From: Purshia tridentata
Taxonomy: Eukaryota > Streptophyta > Magnoliopsida > Rosales > Rosaceae
Direction: 5' to 3'
Length of the DNA stretch: 38,579 nucleotides
Assembly (NCBI GenBank): GCA_003254885.1
Contig: QANT01008696.1
Span: forward strand, 1 to 38,579
Shown: positions 21,771-31,899 of the stretch, in pieces
How positions within the stretch are numbered: position 1 is the stretch's first letter
How the letters are laid out: each line of letters opens with the position of its first letter
The notes under the pieces: generated by a model
Told to the model about the DNA's origin: nothing
The model's input: only the letters and a program-made list of their open reading frames with translations
Databases searched by the model: none
Position numbers and translations under genes: made by a program

Positions 21771-22650
21771 AATATTATTTATGTATAATTTAATACGAAG
21801 AAGGTACATCACCCAACATTGATAAGTGAAATACTATTAAGATTAATAGCTACTTGTCATATCTAATTTATTATGTTAATGTGGGATAGATTTCTACGGA
21901 ATTAAACAATTTTCAATTAACTTTAATAAATATTCCAAGTCAAAAACACAAAATCAAAAATGAAAATTACTAAAGAAAGTAATTTGACTTTGAGGCAAAT
22001 TATGGCACCAATAAATACTCGCTGCACTCTAAATTGTTGAATTTAATATAAATTTTAGTATTTAGAATTCAATCTTTTAACGGTTATCGAAAGAAATATA
22101 GTTGTAACTTGTATCATAGATTCATAGCTGATAGACGCATGTAGAACAAACAATAACTTGGGGAGAAATTCTGTTTTTAAGACTTTGCAATCTGCAAGTC
22201 CCTATTCAAGGTTCAAGTTAGTATAATTAAATTTTATCTTCTGTATTTTATAATTTTTATTTCTTTTTGTTATTTTTTTAGTCTTTAAATATTTTTTAAT
22301 AAAATTCATATTTCCTGAATTTATTTAACAATATGAAGCTTATATTAAGAGCGGCAATGACAATGGTTTATTTATATTATTTTATGATTCATCAAATCAA
22401 CTCATGCACTAGCTCGCTAACTCATAGTTCTAGAATTTACACTCTCATAGCGTAGGTCCATCACTCTTAAATATTATAGAGACTAATCTTATTACAATCT
22501 TCACAAATTGAGCAGAAGTAACAAGCCAAATTGAGATCATCTACTAATTAAGCAAACATTCCACTCACCAAGACAAGACAATACTCCAAATATATATCCT
22601 GTAGCTAACAAACTCAAATCTAGAATCCTAGCTAGGTCCTCATCATAGAG

Positions 22651-23717
22651 ATGGAGTTTCCTGCACTAGTTTCTTTGCTTTTGATATCAGTTTCATGGAC
22701 AACTTGTAATGCAATCTAATTTCAGGCAGTGCATGACAACTCAATTCAGTGCCTAGACCAGAACTTCAGAAATTGTTCATGCCTCAAATTAGCAGCAAAA
22801 TCGGACATCAAAACCTGTTTTCATTGTTACACATTTCAATGAGTCTGAAATCTGTGCACCGCTTTTTTGTAGCAGAAATCATGGCTTACAAATCAGGGTC
22901 AGGAATGGAGGTCATGACTATGAAGGCCTATCTTACCTTTCTAAAAACCCCATTCATTATCGTTGATCGACCTCATTAACCTTTATAGTTTATAGCATTG
23001 CCAAGAAAAGTGGAATCCATGGATTACCTGCAGGGGTATGTCCTATAGTGTAAGGGTTGGTGGGCACTTCAGTGGAGGAGGGTTTGGTACCTTAGTGACT
23101 TAGTGAGAAGTATGACAATGTCTTAGAGATGTTTACCGAATTGATGGTAATGGAAGAGTCATTGACAGAGAAACAATGAGTGAATATGTGTTTTGGGCCA
23201 TTTCAAGGAGGCAGTGAAGCAAGCTTTAGGGTCATACTGTCATGGAAAATCAAATTGGTTTTGGTTCCAGAAATTGTGACTGGTTTTTACAGTTTCCAAT
23301 AACATTGGAACAAGGTTCTAGCAACCTTGTTCACAGGTGGCAATACATTGCAGACGAGCTACTGCTACATGAAGATCTTTTGTTTACAGTCATCATTCAA
23401 AATGTGGGCAATGGGAATCAAAAAACAGTCAAGCATCTGTTAACTGACTGTTTCTAGGAGGAATCAACAAACTAATCCCACAAATGAATAAGAGCTTTGC
23501 AAAGCTGCGATTGCAGGCAAAATACTGCATTGAAATGAGTTGGATTCAATCTGTCCTCTATTTCGTGGGATACCAAAAAGACCAGCCTTTAGAGGTCTTA
23601 CTGGTGAGGAACCCAGATCTCTACACGAGCTATTTCAAGGCAAAATCTGACTTTGTGAAGCAATCCATACCAGAAGGTGGCCTAGAAGGGATTTGGGAAA
23701 GGTATCTGGAAGAATAA
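22651..23717 (+). pseudogene. Berberine bridge enzyme-like (FAD-linked oxidase) pseudogene
   Basis: A decayed copy of a BBE-like gene. The ATG at 22651 opens a signal-peptide-like stretch (MEFPALVSLLLISVSWTTC) that stops at 22717. Family blocks follow in shifting frames: IRVRNGGHDYEGLSY with the FAD-linking His codon at 22913; HGLPAGVCPIV with the FAD-linking Cys codon at 23039; VGGHFSGGGFGTLV one frame over; GRVIDRETM and FWAI; LSWKIKL; LEQGSSNLVHRWQYIADE; VIIQNVGNG; and LGLQAKYCIEMSWIQSVLYF through to LEGIWERYLEE at 23717. Frameshifts and stops lie between the blocks. A segment is missing around 22985, where the region between INL and the YSIAKKSG block should be, and the last ~50-80 family residues are absent. 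BBE-like enzymes oxidise alcohols or alkaloids with bicovalent FAD; no active enzyme is expected here. Confidence 0.87.
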
Positions 23718-24488
23718 ATAGTGCTTATGATAATGGAACCTTAGGGTTGAAGGATGAGTGAGATTTCAGAATCTATAATTCTTTTTCCCCAATTTTTAGA
23801 ATATACAGGACTTAGACTAAGTGAAAAGAATCTCATACTACTGTATCAAAGTTTAACAAAGCAACACTTCTCATCATAGCTTGCAGCTGAATTATAGACT
23901 TGCAGTAGGAAAGAGAGAAATATATGAAAAGAATAATAAAGTACAAGGCTTGCTGTTTTAGCTTCCCATAAACTCCATTCCTAAGTAACTAAGATTTGGG
24001 ATTTATTTTCTTTCTTTCTGTTTTTAGTTTAGGCTAACATTTTACACATGAGATTAACCTTTTTGGCATATTTTAGACTGGCAATATTAGATGTTCTGCT
24101 AACATTACAAGTGTTGATATCGAATGAAGTGAAGATTGATTGTTATAATGCTATCAAATTTAACTGACTTCAGAATTTGCAAGCTAATGTGAGAAATGCA
24201 TTCTAAGAACTTGCCATTTTGTAGAACTTGGAGCACCTACTGACCAATGTGGCCTTGCATGCACAAGATCGCATGGTTCTTAGAAGTGGCATGCACGCAT
24301 ATTAACCTTGCTTACTTTGTTAGGCAACACAAATGTGTTGTGATTGCCCATATTTCAATCTTGGTAACAAAAAGAAGACAACCATTTTACTTCCACCATT
24401 AAATCAGTGTAAATGTATTATCAAAGTTGTAATAGAGTACATTAGTTTTATTTCCTCATACAAGTAAAAAAAGCTGAAATAAATGGCA
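23718..24488. other. Spacer between BBE-like pseudogene and HAD gene
   Basis: AT-rich sequence covering the missing 3' end of the pseudogene and the 3' UTR of the minus-strand HAD gene. No ORF, RNA gene or clear repeat was seen. Confidence 0.5.
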
Positions 24489-27400
24489 TCAGCATTGTTC
24501 CAAATCATCAGTGGCAACCATGTCTTCTGCAGAATAAGGTTCTGGATACAGAGGCATACAAGCATGGTGCGTAAATATTGGCAGATCTAATGCAGCATTT
24601 GCAGTAGACTTAAATTCCTCGAGTGCTTCTGCATCAATGGATGGAATTTCCTGCACACATGCATAATCTTGCTTAGATGGGGATCAAGAAAATTTATTTA
24701 CTGCATTATAATTTTTTCAAAAGTGATTTAAGTTATCAAGCAAAAGTTCTGGTGAAATAATATTTAATAGTCTTATTATGGCATACAAGGGGAATGATTA
24801 AATCAATTATGTTTCATACTTTCAAGTGACCATTGATGAAAAAATAAGAAAACTTTCCAGCGATCAAATGGAGCATAAAAAAAAAAGTAACAGTATAGAT
24901 ACTTGGCAAAGAAACAAGTTCAGTGCCTTTTCTCTTGATAATTATTTATTTTCCAAATCGGTTATGGCAGACACACATATTAATTTGAGTAATGCAACAT
25001 GTACCGCATTTACTAAGCAAATTAATAGCAATTTAATTTTTATTGAAATTCTTGAGCTGAAACTCCAGGACAGTTCATAAATTTTTGCGTTTGAGCATCT
25101 TGCATGTGGTTGCATAGATTAGTTTAGAGGCACTACCTCCACGAAGTGACACAGACCAGTAAATAAACAATATGGTGTCCTCTATTGTCTTTTATCCATT
25201 TAAGTTTATCTTCACAAATGTGTTGTTACCTTGCTATTCAGTCCCCCGATGTAGCCAACAAGCAGCAGTTTCATTTGCTGCTTGGATATACAGCAATTGT
25301 TTCCATCAACTATATACATTTGCTGCATTAAAGGACAAATGATCTCCATCAATATAAAATTTGTAATTGATGAAAACATAGTGCATATCAAAACAGAACT
25401 CACAGCATCAGTGCAAATTTAGATATCAACTTTTTCAATTCCTTTTTGGGTATAAAATATAAATAACTTATTTTAGCTAACTTTGAAGTAAGAAAAAAAA
25501 GAATCAAATTATAAATTGTCAATTAGTAAGCTAGTTATTCTCAAAAAATTCCAATCAAGCAAAATAATAAACAGATGAAGTACAATTAACTAATAAGGGT
25601 AGATTACTCACAATGTTTTTCTTTGGTGAACAGGAACTGTGATCCAATCCAATGCCAACCACTACCCTGTAGGTCTTCTGCATATCAACTACACCCCAAC
25701 CAAAGAAAACTCCCCAAACTTGATCAGAGAGAGCCAATCTTCCATCCTCTGATTATTTTTAGTGAGCTGATTAAATTGAATACAAATTTCCACAAATCTC
25801 AACCATAAAACCAGAATACCAGATGTGCATGCAATTTAGTAAAACACCTATTCAGTCAAACAACTAGATGAACAAATTTTATCTCATGCTACCTTAACAA
25901 GTATTTAGTCAAAGTGAAACAAAACTATCAAGTAGAAGCAGTTCTGAACGCCAGCAATAAATGGGGTGATGTCATTTGGAACTTAAGTGGAAAAACTGTC
26001 TTTGCCCTTAAGTGGAAACACTGTCTTTGCCCTTAAGGGGGGCACATTATGACACAGAATCTAATTCATGAAGCTTATGCAGTAAAAAGATTCACCAACC
26101 TGTGGCTTCACTGAAAACCCCATTGACATACAGACCACTCAAATAAATTGGTTCAATTGGCAGTGCATTATCTACCCCTGAAACCATTAATCAATCAAAT
26201 ATTTGAACAGGAAGGAAGGCCCAGTGGCCAAAAACATGCAAACAATATGAAGAGAGATTTACAGTCTTCAAAAGGAGGAAGACCCCAATGCTCAGGCTGA
26301 AACTCCAAAAGAGAATGGAGGACAGTATTTGCAAGGGAAGAGCAACCAGCACTTTCATTATGGGATGGAATAGCCACTACCTCCATATTGGCAGCATTGG
26401 CAGCTTTAACACCAACCCTGTTGAAATAAATTGATTAAAACAAATAATTGTGCTAATACAGACTAAAACTGGCAAATTTTTTTTTTTGGCTGCATAAGGA
26501 ACAGGAAAACCGTAGCAGCAGATGCTGCATGAGTAACTACCATTTGAATGACATAATTCGCGAAAAGACAGCTTAAATTAATCAGCAAGATATAACTCTA
26601 CATACCTATATACTTTGCATATAGTGGAACCTGATGAACTATTTTATAAAATAAAACGAATTCCAGTTCAGATGTATATATGTTACTAATCTTACAGTGA
26701 GTCACGTAGCAGCAGATGCTGCATGAGTAACTACCATTTCAATGACATGATTCGCGAAAGACAGCTTAAATTAATCAGCAACATATAACTTTACATACCT
26801 ATATACTTTGCATATAGTGGAACCTGATGAACTATTTTATAAAATAAAACGAATTCCAGTCCAGATGTATATATGTTACTAATCTTACAGTGAGTCTTCA
26901 ATCACAAGGCAGTGAATGGCATCCACACCCATTTGCTTTGATGCTTCTTCAAATCTGCAAACAATTTGGCAGGTACATTAATATATGATAGAAATAGAAG
27001 GAAAATAAAATTAATATGAGGTGACATTATCTTCTGAACAGAAAACTGAAGTAAGCACTTGTGCTGTTGTGGGATGTCCAGTGGAAATGGTATCATTCTA
27101 ATCGTGTGCTATATAGTGTTTGAGATGAGTTCTTTTAACCTTCCAAAATTGAACTGAAAATTTTCTGTCGCATATGAATTATTTAAGAAATTATGAAATG
27201 ATGTTCCAATTTTGTTCTGCCATTACAGCAGAAGAGATCCATTTTATATAATTAAACTTCCTTTTTCCTTTTCAAGGAAATTTCTCGGGCCCTTTGAACA
27301 CTTTCCAGTTTGAGAAGTGTGGTGAGTTCCAATGCTCCATTTTTATATGTTCTAAGTAGCCTTATATTTTTCTGTGAATTTACTTCCTTACAAATCTGGA

Positions 27401-28955
27401 GAGGGCTTCCCCGCTTTAACCTGGTCACTGCCAAGAATTACTGAAAACCATTCCTTCCAACCTATATAAATGATAAAAATAACTTAATAAGACATGAGGA
27501 AATCAGAGAAATCACAGGCCATCCAGTATGTTATACAAAAATTTTCATGAGGATAAAGCAGAACAAAAGGTAATTTAGAACAAGATAACATGATGCAGAG
27601 AGCGAGAGACAGGGAGATCCACATAATTTAAAAATTTTCATTGTGACTGATTTTTTCTCATCGCATAAAGGGAACATCTATAAGCTCTTTCATGCAACCC
27701 CCGAAATGACTATAACAAACAAATTGGTCCAAGGAACAGAGAAAAAAAAACAAATAAAACTTCTTTGCCAAAATATCATCAAATCAATTTTTTGAATGGT
27801 TTTGCAGCAGTAACTGCAATGTCAGTTAATCAGTTACCTTTATTAAAGACCATAGTATGAAAATAAAAATAAATTAGTAGGAAAAAAGGAAGTAACAAAA
27901 TGTCGTTTCATCTATTGTCAAACTTTGGCTCAGCACAGTGATATATTATCGGTTATTAACTTATTATTAATAAGAATCTAAAGGTCTAAAGATATTTGTT
28001 TGAGCTAATATATATCAACTTGGTGAAGGAAAGAAGAGAAAAACTCTAAAAACCTTGATGGGCAGAGATCTTTGCATCTATGTATTCTCTTAAGGAGTTT
28101 GAAGCAAGAGCAGTAGGTACTCCATGGTCATGGAGATGTTTGATTAGGCGGTTAGCACCAGGAAGAGCTTTGGCGTACATCCACCTAAAAGTATACAGTA
28201 ATTTAGCACACAAGGAGACAATACAAAGGCAGCACCAGCACATACAAGTAAATCATCTATGAAATGCTTAACAGTTATCACCATGCTGACATTTATAACT
28301 AAACAGGTAATATTTCATAATTTGGGGAGTATGATTGTTGTTATCAGAATAACTCTTTTGTTTGCTTCCAGAGAACTTTCAAACATGTTAAACATCTAAT
28401 TGAATGCTCACATATAAAAAAATTATACAAGATCATTCGAAAACTCCGAGCAGCTTAGTGAAGTATGATTATAATAATAACAATGGTTGCTAAATACACA
28501 CTCATCATTGCTGACAAACATATATGTGCTTATCTGTGATAGAGACAGAGCCTTACTTTTCTTGATACATGGGGATGATTTCTTGGACAAACTGCTCGGG
28601 CGTCAATGGGAGATCATAGTCCTTAACAATGGAAGTAGCAGAGTCTTTCAGTGTCATTCCTAACCCCTTCTTCTCTTCCCTTTCCTTGTCCAAAACCTTC
28701 CCATACTTGGCCAAGAACTCCTTGAAAACGCCCTTTGTAGCCCACTCTGAACCACACACACACAAAAGTTTGATAATTAGGAAAAAATGAAAATGATCCA
28801 CTACGCCAAACAAATGGGGTTGTGAGTTAGAGAGTTTATTTGAGACCTGTGTCCAAAAGGGTCCCATCCAAATCAAGAATGACAGCCAAAATCTTGGGTT
28901 TTTGGATCTCTGCATTGGAGTGCTTGGACTCACAGTCACAGCCACAGCAGCTCAT
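24489..28955 (-). CDS. HAD phosphatase with degenerate riboflavin-kinase-like C-terminal half
   Basis: Ten exons on the minus strand: 28847-28955, 28557-28746, 28054-28184, 27392-27461, 26889-26954, 26263-26417, 26100-26177, 25612-25748, 25230-25322 and 24489-24650. All are GT-AG and in frame, giving about 396 residues. Residues 20-240 form a HAD phosphatase with all motifs: LDLDGTLLDT (nucleophile D28), ALASNS (S128), GKPSPD (K162) and VIEDS (E186, D187). It resembles the phosphatase half of plant FMN/FHy, the bifunctional riboflavin kinase/FMN hydrolase (Arabidopsis protein 379 residues). The second half keeps family anchors (LPPFED, NALPIEP, GVFFGW, LLLVGYI, ALDLPIF) but lacks the kinase GxPTAN motif and the EPWLLHDF...YGEELRL segment. 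Phosphatase activity is expected; kinase activity is doubtful. The acceptor of exon 9 (25322) is the least certain junction. Confidence 0.83.
26511..26898. repeat. Tandem duplication, period 194 bp, overlapping an exon-intron border
   Basis: Copy 1 is 26511-26704 and copy 2 is 26705-26898, both starting CGTAGCAGCAGATGCTGCAT and differing at only a few bases. Copy 2 overlaps the last eight bases of HAD exon 5 and its donor (minus strand GACTCACT/GTAAG). Copy 1 carries a duplicate of that donor 194 bases inside the intron. Confidence 0.9.
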
Positions 28956-28984
28956 GGCTGAGCAAAAGGGCGTGTCTCTCTTTG

Positions 28985-28994
28985 TGTATATAAT
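28985..28994 (-). promoter_or_regulatory. Possible TATA box of the HAD gene
   Basis: ATTATATAC on the minus strand lies about 30-40 bases before the ATG at 28955. It would give a very short leader, so the assignment is weak. Confidence 0.35.
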
Positions 28995-29468
28995 GAGGAA
29001 AGGAACTGATTATCAGCAGAGCTGTTTCAAAGATTGAGAGAAGAGGCAAACCAAGGATGTAATTCGAATTGTCATTTCTCTGTGCATGTATCTCATTATA
29101 TCCACCATCTGGTTGTGATGGGCAGGGACTGTAATTATGTCAAGAAGATCTTGGGTGCTGTGATGAGGAAGATGGGTTATAAATCTTGTGTGCATAATGA
29201 GCATAATGCATATTGGAATGGCATTGTTCTAAGGTGCTTAGCTTGGGTAGTTGCGCATGAGAGCATTATATGCAAATTGGGATGCGAAACTGTGAAAGAG
29301 ATGAGTAATGCAAATTGAAGAAAGACAGATTCCCTCTTTTTCTCTGCGGAATGATTCGGCAATTGCTCAAAAGGCAAAAGATGCAGGACTTGCTTCAGTC
29401 AGCAGGACTCACTGGGTGTGTATGTAAATGAGTAGGGTGAAAAGTGAAGACGTTAGTTTCGCTTGAGT

Positions 29469-29675
29469 ATTTTAAATCAATAATGTTATTTTTATCATAT
29501 TTGTTGTACTATTTTACGTGTCATTATTGTACTTGAAGGGTATTTTTTTATTTTTAGAGTTTTTATTTTTATTTTTTCAGTGTCCAATATATAAATGTCA
29601 TGTAAATTGTCACATAAAATAGTATAAAATTATGGTATAAAAATATGATAAATATAACATTGTTGATTTTAAAAT
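29469..29675. mobile_element. MITE-like element in unit 1
   Basis: Arms of at least 35 bp (29469-29503 and about 29640-29675) are inverted complements, and weaker pairing continues inward through ACTATTTTACGTG and CACATAAAATAGT. It is AT-rich and non-coding. The class cannot be fixed without a target-site duplication. Confidence 0.6.
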
Positions 29676-29756
29676 AATAAAATAGGGCATAGTTTTGGGT
29701 ATACGTGTAAGATCAATCCCAAAAAGAAAAAGTGAAGACGTTAGTTTCGCTTGAGT

Positions 29757-29976
29757 ATTTTAAAACAATAATCTTATTCTTATCATATTTTTATACTATA
29801 TTTGTTGTACTATTTTACGTGTCATTATTGTACTGGCAGAGTATTTCCTTATTTTTATAGTTTTTATTTTTATTTTTTCAGTGTCTAATATATAAATATC
29901 ATGTAGATTGCCATATAAAATAAAATAAAATTATGGTATAAAAATATGATAAATATAGTATTGTTAATTTTAAAAT
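29757..29976. mobile_element. MITE-like element in unit 2
   Basis: The same inverted-repeat structure as in unit 1, with arms at about 29757-29795 and 29940-29976. It was copied together with its flanks, so it arose by tandem duplication rather than separate insertion. Confidence 0.6.
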
Positions 29977-30049
29977 AATAAAATAGGGCATAGTTTTGGA
30001 CATACGTGGAAGATCAATCCCAAAAAGAAAATTAGTGCTAAAGTTCAGC

Positions 30050-30077
30050 TTTTTTTTTTTTTTTTNAAAAAAAAAAA
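30050..30077. other. Poly(T)-N-poly(A) junction with an undetermined base
   Basis: Sixteen T, one N at 30066, then eleven A. The only ambiguous base in the window marks a sequence or assembly uncertainty at a self-complementary homopolymer junction. Confidence 0.95.
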
Positions 30078-30252
30078 TATTTCTTTCCAAATTTGAGCTA
30101 AACTTATGACCGGCATAGCTTGTTTCAATTCAACTTGATTTTTTCATGAGACAAGCCGAGCTTGTCCTTGGTTTATTTCTGAAACAAGCCAAGATCAAAC
30201 TTAAAGCTGAACTTGACTCAATTTAATGATAAATATTCAGGTGAATGACAAT

Positions 30253-30398
30253 AATAGGGACTTAATATGAGGCACAAAAGAGGAACAAGGTATCCATCCC
30301 TTGAATTTAAAATAACAGTTGAAAATTAATAAACATTTGCAGTACATTTAGCCCTTTGATGCATTATCCTCATTTGTCTCTCAAATTAAGTCCCATAA
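30253..30398. mobile_element. Inverted-repeat element, possible MITE
   Basis: The left arm at 30257-30283 (GGGACTTAATATGAGGCAC) pairs with the right arm at 30368-30394 (ending CAAATTAAGTCCC), with a few mismatches and a one-base offset. About 85 bases lie between. No coding capacity and no certain target-site duplication. Confidence 0.5.
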
Positions 30399-31899
30399 GT
30401 GAGCACTACTGAATGGAACGAGGAGCCGAGGTTGAATAAAAAGTTATAAATTGGAACTATATCAAGATAATTTACCGTTATTATTTTTTTATTATTGGAA
30501 ATTCTAAGTTCTATTTGAGTGCTGAACTAGTAAGTGGTATTTTATTAAGAGAAAATTTACTAAAAAAAACAAAGGAGCAACAGGGCCGGCCGAAGAATAC
30601 ACAAAAACACCCAACAAAGGCCAACAAACACAAGAAGACAAAGCCCAGCCAACAAGGGATGAAACACCACTACTTGCTAGTCAGAAAATAAAGCTCGGTA
30701 GGAACCACCAGCACAGCAGCCAAAATCACAAGGTAGAAGCCGGAAGGTCGGTTTGAACCACATACATAATTTAATCTTCTTAACATTTTAAACATTAGTG
30801 GAACAGTGACAACCCAAAAAACACAGTACCAAGATTTTTGTTGGGGCATTCCTGATTTGAAATTTGGTTCTTTTTGCGTACGTTCAAAACGCATTAATAA
30901 ATATCAATTTCAAAGCCATACACATCGATCTAATCAGCGATGTCCTCAACATGGAGGCCGGAATCTATTCTTTACTACAATTCCCACTACAGAATAACTA
31001 CTTCTGGCCACCAGCCAGGATAAACAACTTGTTCATCCATCCATTTATTCAAGCATCCCTGCATCAGTCATTAAAGCCAAAAGCTCACACCACCATTGGA
31101 ACCTTTTTTAAGTACAACTGGATAGGACCCATAGAAGGAGGTATTTCCGATGCTAGGCTCAGCCGGTCATCGGCTTTCTTTGGGATTAAAAGGTTGAATG
31201 TGTCAAACAACTAGAAGACCCCTTAAACCTAAGTTGTAAATAGAAGAAAGCTAACAGAATGGACCAGGATGGGGTGTGTGTTAGCATGCAGCATACAAGT
31301 ATGGGGATACAGTTTTGGGTTACTCGTCAATGGACCAGAACAAAACCAGTTCCAATACAACAATGTAGCAAACTAGAATATTCCTCAATATTTTCATCCA
31401 TTTCACAATAATATGGCTAGTAATGTTTTAGGTGCATTTTGGGAAACAGTACCCAACAAGAAACAATCAACTAGTTTAGTCTTTCCAATCTTTAGCTAAT
31501 TAAGAAGCAAGAAGACAAGAGTAGACTTTTAACATAAAAGCATAAGCGTACATTAAAGTTTATAGATAATGGTAAGCCAAACAGCACAACTCAGTACGAA
31601 ATCATCCATCTGGGCTATGGCATTTTCACTAAAACAAGAAAACCACCCTAAGAAATCAGTCCAATCCTCTAACTCCGTCCAACATTACCGAAAAGGAATA
31701 GCTAGTGCCAATGCAAATCAGGCCAACCATGTCCAGATATAAAGGCTGTTATAAACCACACCACATAACATGAGACGAGACTTGAAATGGGAAAAGAGAC
31801 AAAAATAAGAACATGGTAAACAATGCTATTTTTGTCAAACGCCATGGTTGACAATCAGACACCATCCTTCATCCATAACACATACACAGTAAGCACATC

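Larger units (their letters stand above)
20070..22650. other. Repeat-derived spacer upstream of the E2 gene
   Basis: A short CT run lies at about 20156-20171 in the E2 leader or promoter. A MITE-like element lies at 20392-20511. A purine-rich and GAAATTT-rich stretch follows at about 20775-21770. The rest, to the decayed BBE-like gene, is AT-rich without a supported ORF. A TAAACCCT...AGGGTTTA hairpin spans 21377-21450. Confidence 0.6.
29441..30030. repeat. Tandem repeat, period ~288 bp, each unit holding a MITE-like inverted repeat
   Basis: Both units begin AAAGTGAAGACGTTAGTTTC (29441 and 29729) and end AGATCAATCCCAAAAAG. Inside each is an inverted-repeat element, about 29469-29675 and 29757-29976. 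Its arms read TTTTAAATCAATAATG at the left and CATTGTTGATTTTAAA at the right in unit 1. The units differ by several substitutions and a short insertion near 29790. Confidence 0.85.
28956..31899. other. Repeat-rich spacer between the HAD and 14-3-3 genes
   Basis: It contains a MITE-bearing tandem repeat (29441-30030), a poly(T)-N-poly(A) junction (30050-30077), an inverted-repeat element (30253-30398) and a stretch at about 30550-31250 with scattered short frames that may be old transposon sequence but cannot be assigned. The rest, up to the 14-3-3 stop, includes that gene's 3' UTR. No intact gene is supported. Confidence 0.55.

Noticed and set aside
30550..31250. Possible non-LTR retrotransposon 3' end
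   Set aside because: Only a loose compositional impression; no reverse-transcriptase motif or clear element boundary was seen, so no call is made.
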